In this document: in pieces, positions 1 to 6,631 of the stretch
Position numbering within the stretch: the first letter of the stretch is position 1
Layout of the letters: each line of letters begins with the position of its first letter
Assembly (NCBI GenBank): GCA_030650275.1
Contig: JAUSEK010000014.1
Coordinates: forward strand, 1 to 41,934
Reading direction: 5' to 3'
Origin: Candidatus Omnitrophota bacterium
GTDB lineage: Bacteria; Omnitrophota; Gorgyraeia; Zapsychrales; Fredricksoniimonadaceae
Length of the DNA: 41,934 bases
The notes under the pieces: generated by a model
Told to the model about the DNA's origin: nothing
The model's input: the letters and a program-made list of their open reading frames with translations, nothing else
The model's database searches: none
Made by a program: the position numbers and the translations under genes

Positions 1-58
1 CGGTTTACCCATTTGGTTTTTCACCTCTAGGCATACATACAGATAAATTTCAAAAAAT

Positions 59-77
59 GTCCCCCCTTTACGGGACA
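59..77. repeat. Short inverted repeat TGTCCC...GGGACA
   Basis: The arms TGTCCC (59-64) and GGGACA (72-77) form a six-pair stem. Read on the minus strand, the stem is followed by a run of T, so it could be a weak terminator for something ending left of the window. The arm resembles the GGGGACAC palindromes found elsewhere in this window. Both readings are weak. Confidence 0.3.
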
Positions 78-131
78 AAAATCAAAAAAAATCTGTATAT
101 ACGCACAGGGGCTCAGTTGGGTTCATATAGC

Positions 132-158
132 TTGACTTGTCCGAGGGGGTGTTATAGG
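132..158 (+). promoter_or_regulatory. Candidate promoter of the recombinase gene
   Basis: TTGACT at 132-137 can serve as a -35 box. TATAGG at 153-158 is preceded by TG and one base, giving an extended -10. The spacer is 15 nt, which is short. A strong ribosome binding site (GAAAGGAG, 178-185) lies 4 nt before the ATG at 190. This leader-plus-Shine-Dalgarno layout differs from several host promoters in the window that appear leaderless. Confidence 0.4.
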
Positions 159-189
159 GGTGTTGTAAAGCAGATATGAAAGGAGAACG

Positions 190-2112
190 ATGATCGCACC
201 AATAGTACAAGACAAAAAAAGAAAACGATTCGTCATTTATACCCGATGTTCCACCGACGATCAGGCGCAAGGCGACTACACGACCCTTGACGCGCAGGCC
301 CATCACTGCAAGAACATGATGGATGCCTTCGGCTACGAACTGGCAAGCTTCGGTGATAACGGCGTAATTAACGACGATGGCTATTCCGGAAAAGACCTGA
401 ATCGTCCCGGCATCCAAGCCATACTCAAAGACATTCAAAAAACAAAGTCTTTTGATGGCATTATCTTTTTCCGCCTAGACCGCCTGACCCGCAATCCTCG
501 CGATCTCTACAGCATGATCGATCTTTTCAAGGCACAAGAAGTCGACTTCCTATCCGTCCGTGAGAATCTTGACAGCTCAACAGCCATCGGTCGGGTTGTC
601 ATCGGCATCATCGGATTGCTATCAGCTTTTGAGCGCGAACTCACCGGCGAACGCGTCAAAGCCTCACAGATCGCCCGGGCAAGACAAGGCAAATGGGTTG
701 CCGGTCGACCGCCGTTCGGCTACAAACAAGTAAAAGACGGCGAACCGCTTCCAAACGGCAGACAGCCTCATAAAAATGAAATTGACGAAACGATAGCACC
801 GCACATAAGACGCATTTTTGATCTAGCGGCTGAGAATAAAACCTTGAGCGAAATCGGAAACACCCTCATACAAAACGAAGTGCCGACCGCAAAGAAAATG
901 TTGTGGCGAAAGCAAACGGTCGCAAAAATCATAAAGAATCCGTTCTACAAAGGCATAATCTCCTATTCCGGAGAACTCCATAAAGGCAACCATCTCGCCA
1001 TTGTCGATGATGAACTCTGGGATAAAGCGAACCGAGTGATCTCGGCGAACCTGCCCGGTCACAGATTTAAGAAAATAGCTAAGGATTATAACCAGCGCTT
1101 GAAAGGATTACTGCGATGCGGGAAATGTGGGAGTAGTTTCGTCTGCGCCATAGCTCATAGCCATAATGGAAACATTTTTTATTATTATGAATGTAGCCGG
1201 GCGAGACAAAAACTCGGATGTGACACCAAGCGGATATCCGCTACGGCGTTTGATGAAGCGGTAATTGCCTTCTTTAGGCGGGCGTCAAAAGATCAGGAAA
1301 TCATCGTGAAGGCGATGGGAAATGCGATCAAAGACAACGCAACCAAGCTGGATATCTACGACAAAGAAGTCAAAACACTACAGAAGAAGCTCGACATAGC
1401 GAAAAAAGCGGCGACTAAACTATTAAACCTCGCCATAGAAAAAGTAGTCTCAAAAGGCGTCACCTACTCAGATAAAATGGACGTATTAGAAAAAGAAGTC
1501 ACCGTATTGGAAGATAAATTGTCTAAAGCGGTAGCGCACCGAAGGGCCGCGGATATGTCGATCCACTCCAGCGAGTATTTGTATTCAAACCTGCGGTTTG
1601 CCATGGCACATCTGGACAAAGCCCCGGCAGAGGCTCAGATAACCCTGCTAAAGGCCCTGATTAAGGCCATAGACATCCATGATGACCACGTAATAATGCG
1701 GATGTACATCGGGGAACCCTTCGAGGAACTAACCTGCCAAATTGACCCTAAAAAACAGGAAACCCTGCCCGTTGCTGTTACCAGCACCGAACAGGGTTCG
1801 CCTGAGCGTCAACAATGGCGGAGAGGCAGGGATTCGAACCCTGGAGCAGCCTTTCGACCGCCACACGCTTTCCGGGCGTGCGCCTTCAACCACTCGGCCA
1901 CCTCTCCATTACCTCAAATTACTATATCAACTCACCGCGCCAGCATACATCTCCTGCCTCTGCTGCGTGATGCGCTCATCACTCAAATATTCATCATAAG
2001 TCGTGCCCAGACGGTCAATGAATCCGCCGGGGGTCAATTCCACGATGCGGTTGGCCGCTGTTTGCACGAGTTGATGGTCATGCGAAGAAAACAGGATGGT
2101 GCCCGGAAATGA
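190..2112 (+). CDS. Large serine recombinase (site-specific integrase)
   Basis: A large serine recombinase, expected to cut and rejoin DNA at attachment sites of a mobile element. The N-terminal resolvase domain (about residues 13-160) has the nucleophile Ser21 in YTRCSTDDQ and the LDRLTRN segment. A recombinase domain follows (about 165-300). A zinc ribbon has Cys310, Cys313, Cys335 and Cys344, and a coiled coil spans about 380-450. Similarity to the family seems to end near residue 520. The frame then has no stop: from residue 543 it is the antisense translation of tRNA-Ser, and after that antisense of the ABC-F gene, up to 2112. The last 100 residues are therefore probably not native protein. 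A strong GAAAGGAG precedes the ATG. The gene sits at the edge of a probable integrated element extending left, out of the window. Confidence 0.9.
   Translation: MIAPIVQDKKRKRFVIYTRCSTDDQAQGDYTTLDAQAHHCKNMMDAFGYELASFGDNGVINDDGYSGKDLNRPGIQAILKDIQKTKSFDGIIFFRLDRLTRNPRDLYSMIDLFKAQEVDFLSVRENLDSSTAIGRVVIGIIGLLSAFERELTGERVKASQIARARQGKWVAGRPPFGYKQVKDGEPLPNGRQPHKNEIDETIAPHIRRIFDLAAENKTLSEIGNTLIQNEVPTAKKMLWRKQTVAKIIKNPFYKGIISYSGELHKGNHLAIVDDELWDKANRVISANLPGHRFKKIAKDYNQRLKGLLRCGKCGSSFVCAIAHSHNGNIFYYYECSRARQKLGCDTKRISATAFDEAVIAFFRRASKDQEIIVKAMGNAIKDNATKLDIYDKEVKTLQKKLDIAKKAATKLLNLAIEKVVSKGVTYSDKMDVLEKEVTVLEDKLSKAVAHRRAADMSIHSSEYLYSNLRFAMAHLDKAPAEAQITLLKALIKAIDIHDDHVIMRMYIGEPFEELTCQIDPKKQETLPVAVTSTEQGSPERQQWRRGRDSNPGAAFRPPHAFRACAFNHSATSPLPQITISTHRASIHLLPLLRDALITQIFIISRAQTVNESAGGQFHDAVGRCLHELMVMRRKQDGARK
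1749..1798 (-). terminator. Intrinsic terminator after tRNA-Ser
   Basis: On the minus strand, arms AACCCTG and CAGGGTT (1792-1798 and 1761-1767) enclose an inner stem TGCTG-GTAA-CAGCA. The two can be joined through G-U pairs into one long hairpin, which is followed by TCCTGTTTTTT. It starts 18 nt beyond the 3' end of tRNA-Ser and would end an ABC-F/tRNA transcript. It lies inside the 3' part of the recombinase frame on the other strand. Confidence 0.7.
1816..1907 (-). tRNA. tRNA-Ser (anticodon GGA)
   Basis: A complete class II tRNA. The acceptor stem GGAGAGG pairs with CCTCTCC, the discriminator is G and CCA is encoded (1816-1818). The T arm is CAGGG-TTCGAAT-CCCTG. The long variable arm is GCGGTC-GAAA-GGCTGC. 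The anticodon stem CACGC/GCGTG closes the loop CCGGAAA, with anticodon GGA at 1871-1873. Position 33 reads C rather than the near-universal U. The gene starts 19 nt after the ABC-F stop on the same strand, so co-transcription is likely. Its 3' end borders the recombinase region, the usual arrangement when a tRNA serves as an integration site. Confidence 0.93.
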
Positions 2113-3555
2113 CTCCATCCCCCTGTTCAAGGAGGTGATGGCCTCCAGGTCCAAATGGTTGGTGGGCTCATCCAGGATGATCGCGTTGGCGCCGGTGAGC
2201 ATCATGCGCGCCAGCATGCAGCGCACCTTCTCCCCTCCGGAAAGCACCCGTACCTTCTTTAAACTCTCCTCACCGGAAAAAAGCATGCGACCCAAAAACC
2301 CGCGTACAAAATTCTCATCCGTCTCTTTGGAATACTGCCGCAGCCAGTCCACAAGATTTAAGTCCATGTCGAAATATTTTGCATTCTCCTTGGGAAAATA
2401 CGCGCGGCTGGTCGAGGCGCCCCACTTGAAGCTGCCGGAATCCGCCTGCACCTCCCCCATCAAGATCTGGAACAACACGGTCTTGGCCAGGCCGTTGGGC
2501 CCGACAAAGGCGATCTTGTCGCCTTTATTGACGTGCAGGGAAAAATCCTTGAACATCAACTGCCCGTCGATGGTCTTGGAGATCCCGTCCACAGACAGCA
2601 CGTCATTACCGGCTTCGCGTTCGGGTTTGAAATTAATAAAAGGGTATTTGCGCGACGAAGGCCTGATCTCTTCCAGCGTCAACTTCTCCAATATTTTTTT
2701 GCGGGACGTGGCCTGCCGGGCCTTGGACGCGTTGGCGCTGAAACGCGCGATGAAATCCTGCAATTCCTTGCGCTTCTCTTCGGTCTTCTTATTGGCCTCT
2801 GAACGCTGGCGCAGGGCCAATTGACTGGCCTCCAGCCAAAAAGTGTAGTTGCCTGAATACAGTTGTATTTTACGAAAATCAATATCAGCGATGTGGGTGC
2901 ATATCTTGTCCAGGAAATGGCGGTCGTGAGACACGACAATGGCGATGTTCTGAAAATTGGCCAGGAACTCTTCAAGCCACAGGCACGTTTCCACGTTGAG
3001 ATGATTGGTGGGCTCGTCCAGAATGAGAATGTCCGGGTTGCCGAACAGCGCCTGGGCCAACAGCACGCGCACCTTCTGTGAACCTTCCAGCTGTTTCATG
3101 GGCAGGGCATGCAGGGACTCCTTGATGCCCAGATCGCTCAGCAATTTGGCGGCCTGACCTTCAGCATCCCACCCGTTCATCTCGGCAAATTCCGCTTCCA
3201 GTTCGGAGGCGCGCAAACCATCCGCGTCGGAGAAATCCGGCTTGGCGTAAAGCTCATCCTTCTCCTTCATGACGGCATACAATTTCTTATGCCCCATGAT
3301 CACAGTGGTCAGGACGGTGAATTCATCAAAAGCGAACTGGTCCTGCTTGAGCACGGAGATGCGCTTGGCCGGAGCCACGCTCACCGTGCCCGCGGTGGTG
3401 TCGATCTCGCCGGAAAGGATCTTCAAAAAGGTGGATTTGCCCGAGCCATTGGCGCCGATGATGCCGTAGCAATTGCCCGGGTTAAAGGTGATGCTGGCCC
3501 CCTCAAAAAGGACGCGCTTGCCGAATTGTAAGGAAACGTTACTGACGGAAATCAT
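1927..3555 (-). CDS. ybiT: ABC-F family ATPase, YbiT type
   Basis: An ABC-F protein: two ABC ATPase domains in one chain, no membrane domain, acting on the ribosome. The first Walker A is GANGSGKS (34-41), followed by a degenerate signature and DEPTNHLN. The linker between domains contains RFSANASKARQATSR, typical of the family. In the second domain the Walker A reads GPNGLAKT (352-359), with Ala357 where Gly is expected, followed by the signature LSGGE and DEPTNHLD. The second switch is SSHDHQ rather than SHDR. Length (542) is normal for YbiT. No Shine-Dalgarno is visible, and a TATAAT lies 9 nt before the ATG. tRNA-Ser follows directly. Confidence 0.9.
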   Translation of the reverse strand: MISVSNVSLQFGKRVLFEGASITFNPGNCYGIIGANGSGKSTFLKILSGEIDTTAGTVSVAPAKRISVLKQDQFAFDEFTVLTTVIMGHKKLYAVMKEKDELYAKPDFSDADGLRASELEAEFAEMNGWDAEGQAAKLLSDLGIKESLHALPMKQLEGSQKVRVLLAQALFGNPDILILDEPTNHLNVETCLWLEEFLANFQNIAIVVSHDRHFLDKICTHIADIDFRKIQLYSGNYTFWLEASQLALRQRSEANKKTEEKRKELQDFIARFSANASKARQATSRKKILEKLTLEEIRPSSRKYPFINFKPEREAGNDVLSVDGISKTIDGQLMFKDFSLHVNKGDKIAFVGPNGLAKTVLFQILMGEVQADSGSFKWGASTSRAYFPKENAKYFDMDLNLVDWLRQYSKETDENFVRGFLGRMLFSGEESLKKVRVLSGGEKVRCMLARMMLTGANAIILDEPTNHLDLEAITSLNRGMESFPGTILFSSHDHQLVQTAANRIVELTPGGFIDRLGTTYDEYLSDERITQQRQEMYAGAVS

Positions 3556-3564
3556 AGAGCGGAA

Positions 3565-3573
3565 ATTATAACA
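3565..3573 (-). promoter_or_regulatory. Extended -10 (TGTTATAAT) of the ABC-F gene
   Basis: A perfect TATAAT with an upstream TG lies 9 nt before the ABC-F ATG (3555). No -35 box is convincing, as is common with extended -10 promoters. A start 6-8 nt downstream would leave almost no 5' leader. Confidence 0.6.
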
Positions 3574-3584
3574 TAAACGGGAAT

Positions 3585-3614
3585 AAAAGGGGACACTTTA
3601 TGGTGTCCCCTTTT
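3585..3614 (-). terminator. Intrinsic terminator of the antiporter gene, GGGGACAC palindrome
   Basis: A 12-pair perfect stem with a 6-nt loop (arms 3585-3596 and 3603-3614) contains GGGGACAC/GTGTCCCC and ends in TTTT on the minus strand. The antiporter stop codon (3598-3600) is in the loop, so the hairpin uses the last codons of the gene. The same core occurs in palindromes at 6562 and 41662. Confidence 0.7.
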
Positions 3615-5313
3615 TCACGTACAGCTGGGCAAAGGCGGTCTGGAAAATGTCCCAGGCCTGGGAGGCGTCCCTGGCATTGAGAACGGCCTGCCTGTTGGCG
3701 GGGTCCTGCATCACGCGGGCAATGGCCTGCAGGATCTGCACCTGCAGGGTATCATCGTTGTCGGGGACCAGGATGAGAAAAATAAAATTGCTGAGTTTGC
3801 CATCGGGGGAGTTCCAGTCCACACCGGAAAGCGACCTGGCGAAAATAATGACCGGTCTGCGCAAGCCGGCCAGGCGGGCATGCGGCAAAGCCACCCCTTC
3901 CTCAATGGCGGTGCCCATCATCTGTTCACGCTCCAAAACCATATGGACAATGGATTCATCATCGTAAGAATCATCTTCCTGGGCCGCGGCTTGTGCCAAA
4001 ACCCGCAGGGCCTGTTCGCGATTTTCCACTTTAAGGGGAATGATGATGCCGCGGCGGCTGAAGAATTCAAACACGCTGACCTGCTTGCGCCGTCCCAGGC
4101 CCCAAGCCAGCCACGGCCCCATGACAATGGCCGTGATCAAGGCGCCGAAAACGATGCCGGTGAACACCGTCGGTGTGATCAGTTTGAACTCCAAAGCCAA
4201 TAAACCCATGATGATCTCCATCATCCCGCCGGGCGTATGGGCAATGGCGATGGTCAAACGGTTGGTCTTGGGGATACGGCATAAAGAGACCCCGATCCAG
4301 GCGCCCAAAAAACGGACGCTGATGCCGATGATGGCGACAAAAAGCACGATGACCGGGTCAAAATAGGCCAGGAAATCCATTTTAAGCCCGATGCTGGTAA
4401 AAAAGAGGGGGACGAACACAGCATAGACCATCTGGGAAATGGTCTGGCGGGTCTTTTCCGAAATGGCCTTGGCCTCCCCGGCCATGATGCCGGCGAGCAA
4501 AAACCCGAATAAGGCGTGCAGGCCCACTTTTTGCGCCACGGCACCGCACAACAAGCCCAAAAGAAAAATAAACGTCAGGGACGCGGACGGCTCGGGCAAT
4601 TTCAGGACCCTGATCCTGCTGATGACCCAATTGCTGAATACACGCCCGCCGGTCAGGCACAAAACCACGAACGCCACAGCCGTGACGATCATGATCCCCA
4701 TTTGATCGAGGGGCGCTCCGGACTGGATAAAAAACCCGAACACAACGGTGAACACCAGCCACCCGATCATGTCGTTGACCGACAACGCCGACATGATGAG
4801 AAACCCCAGATCGGTCTTTTTGATGTGAAGATCATGCAGGGCGCGCGCGGTGATGGGCATGGCGCTGATCGTCAGCGCGGTCGCCATGAAAAAACAGAAC
4901 ATCAGTTTATTATCTAAGGAAACCAAATAGGAATTCGGCAGGAACCAGGCGCAGGCAAACCCCAGCACCATGGGCACGATGATATCGGTCAGCGCGATCT
5001 TTAAAGCATCGCCCCGGTGGCGCCAGGCGCTGGAAAAGTCGATCTCAAGGCCGGTTTCCAGCAAAAAGAAAAAAGCACCCAGCCACGCCACGGTCTCGAG
5101 CATGTGCTGCTGAACGGGATCATTGGGAAAAATAAAGCCATGGATCTGCGGGAAAAAACGGCCCAGGATGGTGGGGCCGAAAAAAACACCGACGAGGATC
5201 TCGGCGGTCAGGGCCGGCTGGCGGAAACGGGTGAACACTTCCCCCAAAAACCGGGCAAATCCGAGCAGGATGAACAATTGCAAAAGAAAAATAAAAATGT
5301 TCTGCTCATTCAT
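3598..5313 (-). CDS. CPA2-type Na+/H+ antiporter fused to a PTS EIIA domain
   Basis: An inner-membrane cation/proton exchanger of the CPA2 (KefB/GerN-like) family. Residues about 5-395 form roughly a dozen hydrophobic segments. Residues about 415-565 form a soluble domain like the fructose/nitrogen type PTS EIIA. The motif EEGVALPHARL places the phospho-accepting histidine at His478. The fusion suggests that transport is gated by phosphorylation or by a PTS-like signal; the partner enzyme is not in this window. The gene is monocistronic, with its own promoter (TTGAAC, 16 nt, TAAAAT) 6 nt before the ATG and a terminator overlapping its stop codon. It is divergent from the DEAD-box gene. Confidence 0.88.
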   Translation of the reverse strand: MNEQNIFIFLLQLFILLGFARFLGEVFTRFRQPALTAEILVGVFFGPTILGRFFPQIHGFIFPNDPVQQHMLETVAWLGAFFFLLETGLEIDFSSAWRHRGDALKIALTDIIVPMVLGFACAWFLPNSYLVSLDNKLMFCFFMATALTISAMPITARALHDLHIKKTDLGFLIMSALSVNDMIGWLVFTVVFGFFIQSGAPLDQMGIMIVTAVAFVVLCLTGGRVFSNWVISRIRVLKLPEPSASLTFIFLLGLLCGAVAQKVGLHALFGFLLAGIMAGEAKAISEKTRQTISQMVYAVFVPLFFTSIGLKMDFLAYFDPVIVLFVAIIGISVRFLGAWIGVSLCRIPKTNRLTIAIAHTPGGMMEIIMGLLALEFKLITPTVFTGIVFGALITAIVMGPWLAWGLGRRKQVSVFEFFSRRGIIIPLKVENREQALRVLAQAAAQEDDSYDDESIVHMVLEREQMMGTAIEEGVALPHARLAGLRRPVIIFARSLSGVDWNSPDGKLSNFIFLILVPDNDDTLQVQILQAIARVMQDPANRQAVLNARDASQAWDIFQTAFAQLYVKKGTP

Positions 5314-5319
5314 AAGGCC

Positions 5320-5347
5320 ATTTTAATGCATTTGCATATTTGTTCAA
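5320..5347 (-). promoter_or_regulatory. Promoter of the antiporter gene
   Basis: On the minus strand, TTGAAC (5342-5347) and TAAAAT (5320-5325) are separated by 16 nt. The -10 ends 6 nt before the ATG at 5313, so transcription would begin at or next to the start codon. No ribosome binding site is present. Confidence 0.5.
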
Positions 5348-5360
5348 GTGATGTTACTCT
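5332..5360 (+). promoter_or_regulatory. Candidate promoter of the DEAD-box gene
   Basis: TTGCAT (5332-5337), a 17-nt spacer and TACTCT (5355-5360, preceded by TG and one base) stand 7 nt before the ATG at 5368. The hexamers match consensus only moderately. It overlaps the divergent antiporter promoter. Confidence 0.35.
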
Positions 5361-5367
5361 ATCTTTC

Positions 5368-6561
5368 ATGACATCTTCAGAATTGAGTTTTGACGGGCTT
5401 GGAATCGCGCCCAGCATCCTGGCCGTCCTGGACCGGATGAAATTCACGGTCCCCACCCATATCCAGCACCACGCCATCCCCATTGCCATTGAAGGCAAGG
5501 ACGTCATGGGTATTGCCCAGACAGGAACAGGCAAGACCCTGGCCTTCGGCATCCCCATACTCCAGCGCCTGGCGCAGATCAAAGGCAAGGCGTTGGTGGT
5601 TGTGCCCACGCGGGAATTGGCCGTGCAGGTGGACGAACATTTGCGTAAAATAACCCCGGTGCTGGGCCTTAAGACCGCGGTCCTCATCGGCGGCGACCCC
5701 ATGCCAAGACAGCTCAGCGCTTTGAGGGCCCTGCCCCGCGTCATCATCGGTACGCCGGGCCGTATCCTGGACCATATTGAACAAAGGACCCTGCGGTTGA
5801 ACGACGTCGGCATCGTTGTCCTGGATGAAGCGGACCGCATGCTGGACATGGGTTTCGCCCCGCAGATCCGCGATATCATGCGCCATGTCCCGGCCGAACG
5901 CCAGACCATGCTCTTTTCCGCGACCATGCCGGCCGAGGTCTTGAGCATCGCCAACAGTTACATGAAATTGCCGGTGCGCGTGGAAGTTGCCCCGTCGGGG
6001 ACCGCGGCGGAGCACGTGACGCATGAAGTTTTCATCGTGCGCAAGGACTTGAAAAGCCAGCTTCTCGGCGAGATCCTGGACCAATACCGCGGGTCCATTT
6101 TGGTCTTCTGCCGGACCAAGTTCGGGGCCGCGCGCCTGACCCGCGCGATGCGCAACACCAAACACCGCGCCGCGGAGATCCACTCGGACCGTTCCCTGTC
6201 CCAGCGCCGGGAGTCCCTGGAAGGATTTAAAACCGGAAGATACCGCGTTTTGATCGCCACCGACATTGCGGCGCGCGGCATTGATGTCAAAGGCATTGAA
6301 CTGGTCGTCAACTATGACCTGCCTGATGACCCGGAAAATTACGTACACCGCATCGGCCGCACCGGACGGGCCGGACACAGCGGGCACGCGATCTCTTTCG
6401 CCACCCCGGACCAGCGCAGCGACGTGGCCGGTATTGAACGGGTCATGAACGCGCGCCTGCCCATCTCCCTGTCCCATCCCAAAATTCCCCTGGAACAGTT
6501 CGAAAAACCGAAACTCGTCTTTAGTTCGTCAAGATTTTCTTCGCGCCGGCGGCGGAGATAA
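5368..6561 (+). CDS. DEAD-box ATP-dependent RNA helicase, RhlE-like
   Basis: A cytoplasmic RNA helicase that remodels RNA or ribonucleoprotein. From the chosen ATG (397 residues) the motifs run in order: a Q motif near FTVPTHIQ, AQTGTGKT (50-57), PTREL (80-84), TPGR, DEAD (153-156), SAT (184-186), ARGID, and HRIGRTGR. The C-terminus is short and ends in a run of arginines, so there is no large accessory domain. The open frame extends upstream to 5017, but that part is antisense to the antiporter. Start codons at 5326 and 5368 are both possible; 5368 fits the family length and the candidate promoter. It is monocistronic and convergent with the aldolase gene. Confidence 0.9.
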   Translation: MTSSELSFDGLGIAPSILAVLDRMKFTVPTHIQHHAIPIAIEGKDVMGIAQTGTGKTLAFGIPILQRLAQIKGKALVVVPTRELAVQVDEHLRKITPVLGLKTAVLIGGDPMPRQLSALRALPRVIIGTPGRILDHIEQRTLRLNDVGIVVLDEADRMLDMGFAPQIRDIMRHVPAERQTMLFSATMPAEVLSIANSYMKLPVRVEVAPSGTAAEHVTHEVFIVRKDLKSQLLGEILDQYRGSILVFCRTKFGAARLTRAMRNTKHRAAEIHSDRSLSQRRESLEGFKTGRYRVLIATDIAARGIDVKGIELVVNYDLPDDPENYVHRIGRTGRAGHSGHAISFATPDQRSDVAGIERVMNARLPISLSHPKIPLEQFEKPKLVFSSSRFSSRRRRR

Positions 6562-6631
6562 GAATTAAGGGGACACAATACTTAATTCCTAGGTGTTAAC
6601 TACTGAATTAAGTATTGTGTCCCCTTAATTC
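6562..6631. repeat. REP-like 27-bp perfect inverted repeat
   Basis: The arms 6562-6588 and 6605-6631 are exact reverse complements over 27 bases, separated by 16 nt. Each arm contains GGGGACACAATACTTAA, and each begins and ends in GAATTAA or TTAATTC. It fills the whole space between two convergent genes and even includes the first bases of the aldolase stop codon. There is no T-tract, so it is not a standard terminator, although it could still block both transcripts. The GGGGACAC core links it to 3585-3614 and 41662-41713. Confidence 0.85.

Noticed and set aside
1742-1999. Plus-strand frame across the tRNA
   Set aside because: It is the familiar artefact peptide from tRNA-Ser antisense (GIRTLEQPF type).
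5017-5367. Open frame extending the DEAD-box gene upstream to an ATG at 5017
   Set aside because: It is antisense to the antiporter gene, lacks helicase similarity, and the family N-terminus begins near 5368.
5377-6477. Long minus-strand frame opposite the DEAD-box gene
   Set aside because: It is a shadow of the real gene: no recognisable domain, no start signal, and composition typical of antisense translation.
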